Shown here: positions 47,752 through 55,854 of the stretch, in pieces
How positions within the stretch are numbered: position 1 is the first letter of the stretch
How the letters are laid out: each line of letters starts with the position of its first letter
DNA from: Moraxella oculi
GTDB taxonomy: Bacteria > Pseudomonadota > Gammaproteobacteria > Pseudomonadales > Moraxellaceae
Length of the DNA: 64,000 nt
Direction of reading: 5' to 3'
Assembly (NCBI RefSeq): GCF_023336735.1
Contig: NZ_JAMBAQ010000010.1
Span: forward strand, 17,893-81,892
Position numbers and translations under genes: made by a program
Notes under the pieces: generated by a model
What the model was told of the DNA's origin: nothing
Seen by the model: only the letters and a program-made list of their open reading frames with translations
The model's database searches: none

Positions 47752-48413
47752 CCCAAAAGCCCACTGGCAGGAAAACCGCCAAATCGTTGTTCATTGTTCC
47801 TAAGCTTGCAATCGCTTAGCCTACCACCGCATCTGTCCAGCTCTGGATTGTCGGTGGGCTTACCGTCTGTCGTAAAGCGGTTTGTGCCAATATAACCGCA
47901 CTCCTCGCCACGGTAACGCCCACACACCGCCCAATGGCAATAACTGGTGATTTGACGCACTGGGATTCTTAAGCCCTCAAAGTCCACAGGGTTGGATAAT
48001 TCAAAGGTGGTAACAGCGTTGGTTTCAGATGTTTTTTGCTCAATATACCAATGCTGGATGCGGTAGTTTTGCTCATCAGTGCTGGCCAAATACTCTGCCA
48101 AGGTATGAATAACTTTTAATTTAGCCCCTACAAAATCACTAAACTTTAGGCATAAAAAGCGTAAGGCTTGGGGTATGCCGCCAATGTCGTTGTGGATTGT
48201 CAAAGTAGGAGTAGAAGCACGACCATCAGAACGCACTTCTAATCCATCAGCTTTGATGGCAACGGGGATAAACTCTTGATTTTGCCAAGTGATGACGCCG
48301 TCATTGTGACCGTGAAAACGGTAAACCTCGCCACCCAATACTCTTGCGTCAAGCTCGTACAAGGTAATCAAACCTTGTACGGCAGGTTTTTGGATTTTTG
48401 AATGAAAAGTCAT
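47748..48413 (-). CDS. Minor tail protein L
   Basis: This 221-residue lambda gpL homologue shows KIQKPAVQGLITLYELDA and VYRFHGHNDGVITWQNQEF near the N-terminus. The C-terminal cysteine cluster (CHWAVCGRYRGEECGYIG and DRCGGRLSDCKL) binds an iron-sulfur cluster in gpL. It acts at the tail tip. It overlaps the upstream gene by 4 nt. Confidence 0.9.
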   Translation of the reverse strand: MTFHSKIQKPAVQGLITLYELDARVLGGEVYRFHGHNDGVITWQNQEFIPVAIKADGLEVRSDGRASTPTLTIHNDIGGIPQALRFLCLKFSDFVGAKLKVIHTLAEYLASTDEQNYRIQHWYIEQKTSETNAVTTFELSNPVDFEGLRIPVRQITSYCHWAVCGRYRGEECGYIGTNRFTTDGKPTDNPELDRCGGRLSDCKLRNNEQRFGGFPASGLLG

Positions 48414-48799
48414 GACTGCACTTCGTCGTCTTCGTCGTCTTCTTCGTCTTCTACACCGTCTGTTTCGCCATCATCTACCTCTTCATCTACTTCTTGTGGC
48501 GATGTGGCAAGCTCAATTGTGTAAGCCTCGTCTTCATAGGCAATGACAAGCTTGTCAATGGTCATCTTGTGCGTAGCCTGAGCATAGTTGATGGTGGAGC
48601 TAAACCAAGTCAAAAGGTTCGCCTCAAGCAAGCTGGTTCTTTTGCCTTTGGATTTGTTTGTTTTAATTTCATAGCCATCAGTGGCTGAATAATCCATACT
48701 GATTGATTGGATAGCATCCGCATGGTCATGCGATAAGTAGTGTCTGTGATGGACAAATTGACTTAATAGGTCAATCTCTAAGTGTGTTAAGGTTTTCAT
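48410..48799 (-). CDS. Phage protein of unknown function with acidic tail
   Basis: This 129-residue protein starts MKTLTHLEIDLLSQF and ends in about 25 mostly Asp/Glu residues. GGAG lies 7 nt before the ATG at 48799. Located between M and L and coupled to L by a 4-nt overlap. No family is recognised. Confidence 0.75.
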   Translation of the reverse strand: MKTLTHLEIDLLSQFVHHRHYLSHDHADAIQSISMDYSATDGYEIKTNKSKGKRTSLLEANLLTWFSSTINYAQATHKMTIDKLVIAYEDEAYTIELATSPQEVDEEVDDGETDGVEDEEDDEDDEVQS

Positions 48800-48811
48800 A
48801 TTTGACTCCAA

Positions 48812-48837
48812 ATAAAAAGCCCTTGATGATCAAGGGC
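48812..48837 (-). terminator. Terminator between M and the acidic phage gene
   Basis: On the minus strand GCCCTTGATCATCAAGGGC, a perfect palindromic stem, is followed by TTTTTATTT. A second stem GTCGACGAAA/TTTCATCGAC lies at 48847-48870. Confidence 0.8.
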
Positions 48838-48874
48838 GTGGGTTATGTCGATGAAATGAGTTTCGTCGACATGG

Positions 48875-49207
48875 TTAAAAGGTTTGCTTTAAGTTAAAAC
48901 TGATTTGCCAAGCATTGCCGCCCACACGGTTACGGCTAACTTCGCCATCTAGTCGGACTTTGATGGCAGGCTCATCAGGCAAAGGTTTAAAATTAAAGGC
49001 TTCAACGCCCTTTGTATCAACCAAAAAGCGGTAAATCTCATCAATCACCGCCTTAGTGTCTGTTTTGCTACATTGCCATGATTTACGGCTGTTATTGATG
49101 CCAAAACTGACAGATTGCTCATAGCCATCGCCAAATTGTGTGGTGGTTTTGTTAATGGCGGTGGTTTCGGTACTGTCTTGGGATATGTCCCATGTAAAGG
49201 TTTTCAT
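48875..49207 (-). CDS. Minor tail protein M
   Basis: This 110-residue lambda gpM (phage_min_tail) homologue has MKTFTWDISQDSTETTAINKTTTQFGDGYEQ at its N-terminus (shown here only as pattern: FGDGYEQ is the signature) and FNLKQTF at the end. GGAG precedes the ATG at 49207. It is a tail-tip component between tape measure and L. Confidence 0.88.
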   Translation of the reverse strand: MKTFTWDISQDSTETTAINKTTTQFGDGYEQSVSFGINNSRKSWQCSKTDTKAVIDEIYRFLVDTKGVEAFNFKPLPDEPAIKVRLDGEVSRNRVGGNAWQISFNLKQTF

Positions 49208-49235
49208 TTTTTTGCGGTCTCCAGATTTTAGGAAA

Positions 49236-52200
49236 TTATCTGCCGTAATATGCACCACCCTGCCTTAGCTGACTACGGTGATATTTCTGTATCTCATCTT
49301 GGGCAATGTGTCTCGACATCTTGCCAACGGTAACCAAAACATCGCCGTTGGGCATCTGCTCGGCAGTAGCAGTTTCATTTGAGTAGTTATTGATGATGAC
49401 TTTAACACCCCCAATATTTTCCCCATTGCTCAATCGCTCAAGATTATTAACACCAATGCGTTTAGTGGCTTTGGCATTCATAACATATTCTTGACCGTGT
49501 ACCACGCCAGCAATACTATTTACGCCAATGTTGCCTGTATAACCGCCTGATTTAAAGCCCCGTGGCGTGACGGCTTGGATAAGCGGGATAAATGAGGACG
49601 ATTTGGCTGCCGCTATTGCTGAAGCCTTTAGCTTATTCCACACCGTGCCAGGCTCTTTGGCATAAGCATCTGATGCTGCAAGCCAAACATTTTGACTTGC
49701 TTCAGCGATGGCAAAAGCCTTAGATGCGGCAAACAAGGCTCGATAAGTGCTTGACTGCTCGCCTTGATAGCCCCTAATAAGTCCTGCCAATGCCCCAAAT
49801 GTTGCACCATATCTTTGCAAAGTCATATTAAGGTTATCTTCTTCATGCTGTCGCATCTCATCAGCCGCTCGCTCTCTAATGGCTTTCATCTCGGATTCAT
49901 GGGCTTTTTCCGCTTCTTGTAGTAGGCGGTGGCGCTCATGGGCGTTAGTGATGACATATTCCCCGACTTCATCAATTGCTTTGATAGAATCAACCACATT
50001 TTGATAGATCTCAAGCTGTTCTTTTTCACGCGTAACCATCTGGCGGTTAATCTGCCATTTGCCGTAGTTAAGACTGCTCATGTTGTGCTGATTTAGCATG
50101 TCTGTCATGGCATTGGCATGCCCACCCCGTCCGATACCACCAATCAGTTTTTCTAAGTCTTTGACTTTCTTAGCCTGCGCATTCTTGAACTTTTTCACAT
50201 CAAAGTCGTATTTATCAAGCGTTGCTTGCTTGTAATACTCTTTTTGTTCATCTGTCAAATCCGCATCGATCTTTATTTTTTCAAGGGCTAAGTCACGCTC
50301 GGCATCTAAACGCTCTCTTGCACTAAGCCTAAAGCTGTATAGATCATAGGCTAATTGTTTGTCCTGATAGGCAGCGTTTAGTTTAAACCGATTAACAAGG
50401 ATTTCTTCATAAGCTGCGGCAACTTCTGGTTCAAAGCCTGCCTCCATGAGTTCTTTAACTTTTTTCTCATGATCCGCCTTTGCCTTGGCTTGAGCATTGA
50501 GAAGTTCATATTCAATACGTTCTCGTGCCTCTGCTTGCTTTTTAGCAAGATCGGCTTGCTTTTCAACAAGTTCTTGGAAATCTTGAACGATGATATCGCC
50601 GCCAACTTTGGCGGAAATTTGCTCGTAGTACTTATCTCGCTTTTGAGCGTGTTTCTGCGCGCCTGATGCACCAAGAACGGCTCTGCCGCTTCTATCCCAA
50701 CGGACGAAATCATCGCCCAAAACTTCATAAGATGTTTTGTAATCCACGTTCGGATTAGATAAAAACAAGTCTCTAGTTTTGCGATAGGCTGGGTTTTCTA
50801 CCATTTCTTTTACGGCAAATCTAGCTTGAGCATTAAGGGCTTCTTGCGATTGCTCTATGCGGCCGTTTTTATACACGCCCGCCTGCGTTAGATACTTGAT
50901 CAACTCTTCTCGTCTGCTGCCCTGCCAAGAAAGCATACCCAAGCTGGCTTTCTTGTTGCTTTTATCCGTATGTCCGCCAAATAGGTACTTGATCGCATAG
51001 TCATTCTCTCGACCTACTTCGGCAGTCGCTGCCAATGCTTGCTTCTCGGACAACCCCGCTGAAATCCATGCTTTATATACCATTATTTGCGTATCATCAG
51101 ATGATATGCTTTTAGATTTTTTTGAGTTACCAGAGCCGCCCGATCGACCGTTTGAACGTGAACGACTACCGCCAGAACCTCTGCTTGATTTAGGTTTTTG
51201 AGACTCTCTATATTTCCTTAATTCCTCCCGTGCTTTATCTGCGTCCAATATTTCTCTTGCTATGTCACTAGTAATAACCCCATTGTTAGCAAGATGGACT
51301 CTCGCAAAATCCCTAGAAGCACCCTCAGAAAAGCCTTTTTTCATCATCTCAAGGGTCATTGCATCTGCGAATGCTGTTTGTGAAATAGTGCTTAGATATT
51401 CCTGCGCCTTTTTAGTTAATCCTGCCACTTCGTCAGCAGCGTTAGATGCAGCACCTGCTACATTATCCATTTGACCAGCTAAACTACTTGAGGCGTTAGA
51501 GGCATCATAAGCTGTGTTCTCATAGGCTCTGCCAATGCTTTCGGCATGGTCTAGATCATCTTTGGCTTTCTGCGTTTTATGCGCTTGCTCGGTCAGCTTC
51601 ATGGCAAAATCTTCACTTGCCACGCCCATGCCGCGAACTTTAATTGCTAACTCTTCTGCTGATATTGACTTATCTCTAAGGGCTTGCATAGACGCAAAGA
51701 TTTCAGCTTTTTGTTCCGCTGTCGCTTTCGAATTGTTTGCAATTCTAGCGGTTAGAATAGTCAGTTCATTGATTTGGTCTTTATATGCTTGTGTTTTTTC
51801 TCTGATTTCCTTGGTTATTTGGTCTCGTGCTAGTTGCTTTTGGTTCTCGTTAAGCTTTCGATATTCCTCCGCTAACTCCGCAACCGTCTTTTTGTTGGTT
51901 TCTAAAACCGCATCGGCTTTCTGTGTGTTGTCTTTTAGCAACATGTAAGACGCTGCAACACCACCAACCATCAAGGCAAGCCCCATAGGTCCGCCCATAA
52001 CACCAGCCAATCCTGCCATGACACCACGCATTCCGCCAGCGGTTGCAACGACTGCCTTTTTGGCTTTACCAAGATTGATTTGTGCTTGAGTTGCCGCGTT
52101 GGTAGCAGCGGTTAATTGAGCCTGTGCCATCGCTTCGCCACGCAATGCGGCTACTGACTTATAACTTGCTTGCACCTTTGCAAGCTTGGCTTGTGTGGTT

Positions 52201-53333
52201 GCGACTTCACTTTTCGCCACTGCCAATTCAGATTGTGCTTTTTGTGCGTTAGCTGTTCGTTCAGCGATCAAAGCTGTGATAGAAGCATAGACCGATTGGG
52301 TTTTTTGTGCGATGGCATAGGTTGCGTATGTTATCCCTGCCACCATTGTTGTATCAGCTACGGCATTGAAGTTATTGGCTAGAATTTGGATGGCACTAGA
52401 TAACGCACTGGCTGCACCGCTCGCCTGTCCCGCTTCACCGACAAACTTTGTCATTGAGTTTGAAAGCATTTGGATTGATTGACCGATGGTGAAATCGGTC
52501 TTAGAGAACATCTCATCGATATAAGGCTTAGCCTTATCTAGGGCTTCGACTAATACCTCGCCTGTTAGCTTGCCCTCATTGGCCATGGTGCGCAGCTCTC
52601 CGGATGTCACATTAAGACCGTACGCTAATGCTTTAATGATGCCGTTTGCGTTCTCGTTTACGGAGTTAAATTCATCACCACGCAATACACCAGAGCCCAA
52701 GCCTTGACCGAATTGTGTTAGGGCAGCGGCGGCACTCTGCGCGCTGCTACCACTGATGGCAACGGCTTTTGATACCGTATCTGTTAGTTTTGCAGTTTTT
52801 GCAAGGTCTAGGTTTAATTGATCTGCGTTTTCCGAAAACTTTTGGAATACCAAAACCGCGCTGTCCCAGTCAGAGCCTGTGCTTTGTACAATCTTAAACG
52901 TCTCCTGCATGGATTTGTTTAGGTCTTCAGCACTCTTTGTGACTAGCTTTAAGCGGTTCTGCATGCCTGCGAAAGCATCCATTTTTGAAATGGCTGTGCT
53001 AACGGTAAAGACACCCGCCATTTGCGTTGCAATGCTGCCTAGCGTTGGCGATAAGCCTTTAAGAGAATTATCAAGTCGCTTGCTTGCACTTGTAGTCTCA
53101 TCTATGTTGTTTTTGAGTTTGGCTAGATTTTGTTGTACTGGCTTTGAGCCAGATACAAATTTGTCAAGCGATCTAGCGGCATCATTGACATTGCCGTTAA
53201 AGCGATCAACGCCCTGTCCTGCCGAACCAGTAGCTTTTTCAATAACGCCCATTCTTTTTTCAATGCTCGCCAGTGTGCTTTCCGCTCGATTTGCATCAAC
53301 TTGAATATCTAACCTGTATGTCTGTGTTGGCAT
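49236..53333 (-). CDS. Tail tape measure protein with embedded lysozyme-like domain
   Basis: This protein of about 1365 residues sets tail length and enters the host with DNA. The N-terminal third is coiled and includes the tape-measure domain (GSDWDSAVLVFQKFSENADQL, LTQFGQGLGSGVLRGDEFNSV). Hydrophobic segments lie at about 440-470. At about 745-905 is a phage-tail lysozyme-like domain (SEKQALAATAEVGRENDY, SLGMLSWQGSRREELIKYL) that should open peptidoglycan. GGGGAAAA before the ATG at 53333 sets the start. Confidence 0.93.
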   Translation of the reverse strand: MPTQTYRLDIQVDANRAESTLASIEKRMGVIEKATGSAGQGVDRFNGNVNDAARSLDKFVSGSKPVQQNLAKLKNNIDETTSASKRLDNSLKGLSPTLGSIATQMAGVFTVSTAISKMDAFAGMQNRLKLVTKSAEDLNKSMQETFKIVQSTGSDWDSAVLVFQKFSENADQLNLDLAKTAKLTDTVSKAVAISGSSAQSAAAALTQFGQGLGSGVLRGDEFNSVNENANGIIKALAYGLNVTSGELRTMANEGKLTGEVLVEALDKAKPYIDEMFSKTDFTIGQSIQMLSNSMTKFVGEAGQASGAASALSSAIQILANNFNAVADTTMVAGITYATYAIAQKTQSVYASITALIAERTANAQKAQSELAVAKSEVATTQAKLAKVQASYKSVAALRGEAMAQAQLTAATNAATQAQINLGKAKKAVVATAGGMRGVMAGLAGVMGGPMGLALMVGGVAASYMLLKDNTQKADAVLETNKKTVAELAEEYRKLNENQKQLARDQITKEIREKTQAYKDQINELTILTARIANNSKATAEQKAEIFASMQALRDKSISAEELAIKVRGMGVASEDFAMKLTEQAHKTQKAKDDLDHAESIGRAYENTAYDASNASSSLAGQMDNVAGAASNAADEVAGLTKKAQEYLSTISQTAFADAMTLEMMKKGFSEGASRDFARVHLANNGVITSDIAREILDADKAREELRKYRESQKPKSSRGSGGSRSRSNGRSGGSGNSKKSKSISSDDTQIMVYKAWISAGLSEKQALAATAEVGRENDYAIKYLFGGHTDKSNKKASLGMLSWQGSRREELIKYLTQAGVYKNGRIEQSQEALNAQARFAVKEMVENPAYRKTRDLFLSNPNVDYKTSYEVLGDDFVRWDRSGRAVLGASGAQKHAQKRDKYYEQISAKVGGDIIVQDFQELVEKQADLAKKQAEARERIEYELLNAQAKAKADHEKKVKELMEAGFEPEVAAAYEEILVNRFKLNAAYQDKQLAYDLYSFRLSARERLDAERDLALEKIKIDADLTDEQKEYYKQATLDKYDFDVKKFKNAQAKKVKDLEKLIGGIGRGGHANAMTDMLNQHNMSSLNYGKWQINRQMVTREKEQLEIYQNVVDSIKAIDEVGEYVITNAHERHRLLQEAEKAHESEMKAIRERAADEMRQHEEDNLNMTLQRYGATFGALAGLIRGYQGEQSSTYRALFAASKAFAIAEASQNVWLAASDAYAKEPGTVWNKLKASAIAAAKSSSFIPLIQAVTPRGFKSGGYTGNIGVNSIAGVVHGQEYVMNAKATKRIGVNNLERLSNGENIGGVKVIINNYSNETATAEQMPNGDVLVTVGKMSRHIAQDEIQKYHRSQLRQGGAYYGR

Positions 53334-53344
53334 AATTTTCCCCA

Positions 53345-53370
53345 TAAAAAACCGCTCAAAAAGGGCGGTC
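53345..53370 (-). terminator. Terminator just upstream of the tape measure gene
   Basis: On the minus strand ACCGCCC and GAGCGGT close a loop, followed by six T. A second strong stem lies at 53381-53404. Together they end the antirepressor transcript. Confidence 0.75.
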
Positions 53371-53427
53371 AGCACGAAAGCCCCGCAAGCCACGCCTGCA
53401 GGGTTTTATAATGAAAAGCTTAGTTAA

Positions 53428-54201
53428 TTAATAATAACGGCCAACCGACCAGTGTGTGTTTTTCAAGCGTTCAGGGTTCATGCCGTTGTAGCCCAGATGT
53501 TTGCCAATGTGGTTAGCAAATATCGCAGCATGAATGATGTGGCCGTGTATCTCGCCTGATAATTTAGGGCTTAGCATTCTAAACGGCTCTTCAATGGCTT
53601 TATACCAAGAATAGATGAACTGTGTGTGCCATGCCAAGTTCTGGGCATTGATGGACAGTCTGTCATCCATACCGCCTTTTGATTTTACCATCAGTTCATG
53701 CACATATTTTACCGCTTGTAGGATTTGTTCTTTTGACAATTCTTTGATTTCATCAATACCAAATCTTTGATACACCATCTTATAAATGGTAGAGTAATCC
53801 AAGCGTAACACACCTGTTGCCATACTCACTGCATTACGAAGTGGTAGGGTGTCGTCTGATGACAGCTTAGGCAAACAAGGTATCGCCCCTGTATTAAGTG
53901 CGTCAAACGCACGGATAACCATAAGGCTGAATTTGGCACTGATCCACATGGCATAGCGATAGACCAGTTCACGGCAGACAAATGTACCTTGCTTTGTGGT
54001 TTTGGTGTTGCCACCTTGCACGGTCATATAAGCGATTTGGTTTTCGCTTTCAATCTCGGCAATCAGCTCTTTGGTTTCTTGATTACGCATAAATTGATAT
54101 GGCTCATGCTTTTTAGCACCGCCAGAGACTTTATGTAAATCATTTAGGGAAAATAAGCCGTTGTGTTGGCTAATGGCTTGGTTTGAGATGATTAAGTTCA
54201 T
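53428..54201 (-). CDS. Phage antirepressor, KilA-N domain
   Basis: This 257-residue protein has an N-terminal KilA-N domain (residues 1 to about 105; LFSLNDLHKVSGGAKKHEP, FVCRELVYRYAMWISAKFSLMVIRAFDAL). A C-terminal domain (about 125-250) resembles P22-type antirepressor C-termini. Such proteins inactivate the prophage repressor or act in DNA-linked control. AAGGAG is 7 nt before the ATG, and this site is the target of the C4-like RNA encoded 44 nt upstream. It sits in the accessory cassette between the G-T chaperone and the tape measure. Confidence 0.88.
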   Translation of the reverse strand: MNLIISNQAISQHNGLFSLNDLHKVSGGAKKHEPYQFMRNQETKELIAEIESENQIAYMTVQGGNTKTTKQGTFVCRELVYRYAMWISAKFSLMVIRAFDALNTGAIPCLPKLSSDDTLPLRNAVSMATGVLRLDYSTIYKMVYQRFGIDEIKELSKEQILQAVKYVHELMVKSKGGMDDRLSINAQNLAWHTQFIYSWYKAIEEPFRMLSPKLSGEIHGHIIHAAIFANHIGKHLGYNGMNPERLKNTHWSVGRYY

Positions 54202-54206
54202 AAGAA

Positions 54207-54228
54207 CTCCTTACTTAAAGTTTACGAA
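54207..54228 (-). promoter_or_regulatory. Ribosome-binding region of the antirepressor, target of the C4-like RNA
   Basis: On the minus strand TTCGTAA (54228-54222) and AAGTAAG (54216-54210, overlapping AAGGAG) are exact complements of TTACGAA and CTTACTT inside the C4-like RNA. Confidence 0.7.
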
Positions 54229-54244
54229 ATTTACCCATATAGGG

Positions 54245-54325
54245 TGCTAGGGGTGTTCGTAAGCCGAAGTAAGACGGCTGGGCTTATTCGTGTATTGCTA
54301 CCTTATCTCGCCACCACCCCTAGCA
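54245..54325 (-). ncRNA. C4-type antisense RNA controlling the antirepressor
   Basis: Terminal arms TGCTAGGGGTG and CACCCCTAGCA are perfect 11-bp complements closing a branched interior that includes AGCCG/CGGCT around TCTTACTT. The interior contains CTTACTT then TTACGAA, both exactly complementary, in matching antiparallel order, to the antirepressor ribosome-binding region. This is the arrangement of phage P1/P7 C4 RNA (Rfam C4), which is cut from the ant transcript and blocks ant translation. The consensus-like stretch ACTTCGGCTTACGAACACCC also fits my memory of that family. Confidence 0.8.
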
Positions 54326-54341
54326 TAATTCTCAAACACTC

Positions 54342-54434
54342 CCCAAATTTGGGTATTGCTTTATTTTTAGGCACTCCGCTAATTTGCGGAGTGGAATTTT
54401 GATAGGGTTTTTTTACTTCTCAAATTTGAGAAGT
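54342..54434. repeat. Three tandem related palindromes
   Basis: CACTCCCCAAATTTGGG (core 54342-54353), CACTCCGCTAATTTGCGGAG continuing to TG (54372-54393) and ACTTCTCAAATTTGAGAAGT (54415-54434, perfect 20-bp palindrome) share the pattern CACTyCnC-AAATTT-GnGrAGTG. Centres are 35 and 42 bp apart. They could be operators or RNA stems in the antirepressor leader. Confidence 0.7.
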
Positions 54435-54469
54435 GGTTTTTATGCAAAGTTTCGGATTAACTTTAGACA

Positions 54470-54503
54470 ATCTACATATAGTAGAAATTAGGCATAAAAA
54501 GAC
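54470..54503 (-). CRISPR. Solitary Cas12a (type V-A) repeat-like element
   Basis: On the minus strand 54489-54470 reads AATTTCTACTATATGTAGAT, an exact Cas12a crRNA handle: 5' AATT, stem TCTAC/GTAGA, a five-base loop as in Moraxella and Lachnospiraceae repeats, and the closing T. The 34-nt unit begins GTCT, as full type V-A repeats do, with a diverged middle. There is only one copy, no array and no cas gene in the window. A stem AAAGTT/AACTTT follows 7 nt downstream. It is transcribed by the TTGACA promoter at 54562-54590. Confidence 0.8.
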
Positions 54504-54561
54504 CGCCAAATCACGGTTGCGGTTATCCGCTTACTTGTAAGGTTACGACACCTTAGGGCAT

Positions 54562-54590
54562 ATATTACCCTAGCCCAAACCCCATGTCAA
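54562..54590 (-). promoter_or_regulatory. Strong promoter of the repeat-C4-antirepressor transcript
   Basis: On the minus strand consensus TTGACA (54590-54585), 17 bp, TAATAT (54567-54562). RNA would start near 54555, about 50 nt before the Cas12a-like repeat, and run to the antirepressor gene. Confidence 0.75.
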
Positions 54591-54593
54591 GCC

Positions 54594-54722
54594 CTACCAC
54601 CATTTAACGGCATTGATATAATCAGGCAGTTTAAAAAACACAATAATGATACAAATCATTAATGTGATTTTCCAAAGCAACTTTCCAATCTTTTCAGGCG
54701 TTACATTAGTTATTTCTATCAT
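54594..54722 (-). CDS. Small membrane protein of the accessory cassette
   Basis: This 42-residue protein has one hydrophobic segment (TLMICIIIVFF) followed by KLPDYINAVKWW. AGGGG lies 6 nt before the ATG. Its end resembles that of the 38-residue protein at 55891-56007 (hydrophobic run then RLPDIISEVRKF), so the two may be related. The function is unknown. Confidence 0.55.
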   Translation of the reverse strand: MIEITNVTPEKIGKLLWKITLMICIIIVFFKLPDYINAVKWW

Positions 54723-54807
54723 AAAAACCCCTAGCAATTTCATCAAAAATCGTTTATCATTACTCACATGTTGTCCTATTAAGTTATGGTTAATTGGATA
54801 ATAAAAA

Positions 54808-54870
54808 CCCCAAACTTTGCAGAGTTTGGGGTTTTGCTTATTAAAAAAACCCACCTTGTAAAGTGGGTTT
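54808..54870. terminator. Two tandem terminators in the accessory cassette
   Basis: CCCCAAACTTTGCAGAGTTTGG plus G (54808-54831) and CCCACCTTGTAAAGTGGG (54850-54867) are stems flanked by A and T runs on both strands. They close the lipoprotein transcript. Confidence 0.85.
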
Positions 54871-54880
54871 TTTATTAAAC

Positions 54881-55654
54881 TTATTTATTGTGAGGTATTG
54901 CGGAAAGCCCCAATTTAGCTAGCGCTTCTTGCGCTGCTTCTTCTGCATGTTTTGCAGCCTCGGCAGCTTCTATATCTTGCGCTGCTTCTTCTGCTGTTTT
55001 TTGCACTGGCTGCTTTGTTGGTTGTTTTTCTCGGATGCTTTTCGATAACTCAAAAACTTCTTGAAGCATTTTTTGATCTTTGTCATTTGGCACTACAGTA
55101 ACTTCAGCAAAAATATTGCGAATATCGCCATGCAATTTCCAATTTGAGTATTTACTTATCAGAATCGATGGTTCTGCAAATAAGCCAGTTGCAAAGTCTG
55201 CCACTTCGTTATCTTGAATGATTTTTGACCATTCAAGATAATCAGAGCCGTTGCCAGTGTTGTTAATTTCATACGCAAATTCGCAAAAGAATTGACCGCG
55301 CAACATTGTTCCAAAGCTATTTTGAGCATCATACTCAATATGAGTTCCTAATGTTCTATAATACGGCTTTAAAACCTGCTCATAACTTTCTTTTATACGC
55401 CCTTTTTCTTTATCAATGATATCATCACGATACAAACCAAATACTAAATCTGCATTTGGCTGCGCTAAAAAAATATCCACCTTACTAACTTTTAAACTTG
55501 ATGGGGATTTTAGCAGACCTGTCAGCTTATCTAGGCAAGCCCCATGAGCTGCATTAATAACCTGCTTTTCAAGACCTGTGTCTTTTTCTTTGCAACCTGT
55601 TAGTGATAAAGCGACAAGAGCAGCCAAAGTTAAGCATTTTATATTAATATTCAT
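54881..55654 (-). CDS. Phage-encoded lipoprotein
   Basis: This 257-residue protein has a lipoprotein signal with lipobox SLTGC (Cys21). A soluble domain of about 160 residues with Cys pairs follows, then a long Ala/Glu/Lys-rich helix near the C-terminus (about 210-248). It overlaps the preceding Cys-rich peptide gene by 1 nt (TGATG). Position in a self-promoted, terminator-bounded cassette suggests a lysogenic-conversion gene such as superinfection exclusion; this is inference. Confidence 0.75.
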   Translation of the reverse strand: MNINIKCLTLAALVALSLTGCKEKDTGLEKQVINAAHGACLDKLTGLLKSPSSLKVSKVDIFLAQPNADLVFGLYRDDIIDKEKGRIKESYEQVLKPYYRTLGTHIEYDAQNSFGTMLRGQFFCEFAYEINNTGNGSDYLEWSKIIQDNEVADFATGLFAEPSILISKYSNWKLHGDIRNIFAEVTVVPNDKDQKMLQEVFELSKSIREKQPTKQPVQKTAEEAAQDIEAAEAAKHAEEAAQEALAKLGLSAIPHNK

Positions 55655-55827
55655 CACTTACAGACCTTTTTAGACTTGCTAATAGTCCCGTCTTTACACA
55701 AAAATTTACCATCACTAGTACAGGCTTCGATACCGCCCTTTTTGCCGCTGCAAGGTTTATTCCCTTTAGCCATGGCTGGTGTTGTAATTAACATTAAAGC
55801 TGTGCAAATTGCTAATAACTTTTTCAT
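55654..55827 (-). CDS. Secreted Cys-rich small protein
   Basis: This 57-residue protein has a signal peptide (1-21, ending AMA) and a mature basic part with four cysteines (CSGKKGGIEAC and CKDGTISKSKKVC). AAGGAG lies ahead of the ATG at 55827. It is expected in the periplasm with disulfides. Similar short Cys-rich peptides occur in Acinetobacter and Moraxella phages, by recollection; the function is unknown. Confidence 0.75.
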   Translation of the reverse strand: MKKLLAICTALMLITTPAMAKGNKPCSGKKGGIEACTSDGKFLCKDGTISKSKKVCK

Positions 55828-55854
55828 CTCTTGCTCCTTGTAAGTCAAGCTTAT

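Noticed and set aside
51535..51948. Plus-strand hydrophobic frame inside the tape measure gene
   Set aside because: Antisense of the Ala/Lys/Glu-rich coiled coil, which mirrors into Leu/Phe/Ser-rich sequence; not a real membrane protein.
54456..54469. A second Cas12a repeat beginning GTCTAAAG right after the first handle
   Set aside because: Only the first bases match a type V-A repeat start; there is no second AATTTCTAC handle, so it is not counted as an array.
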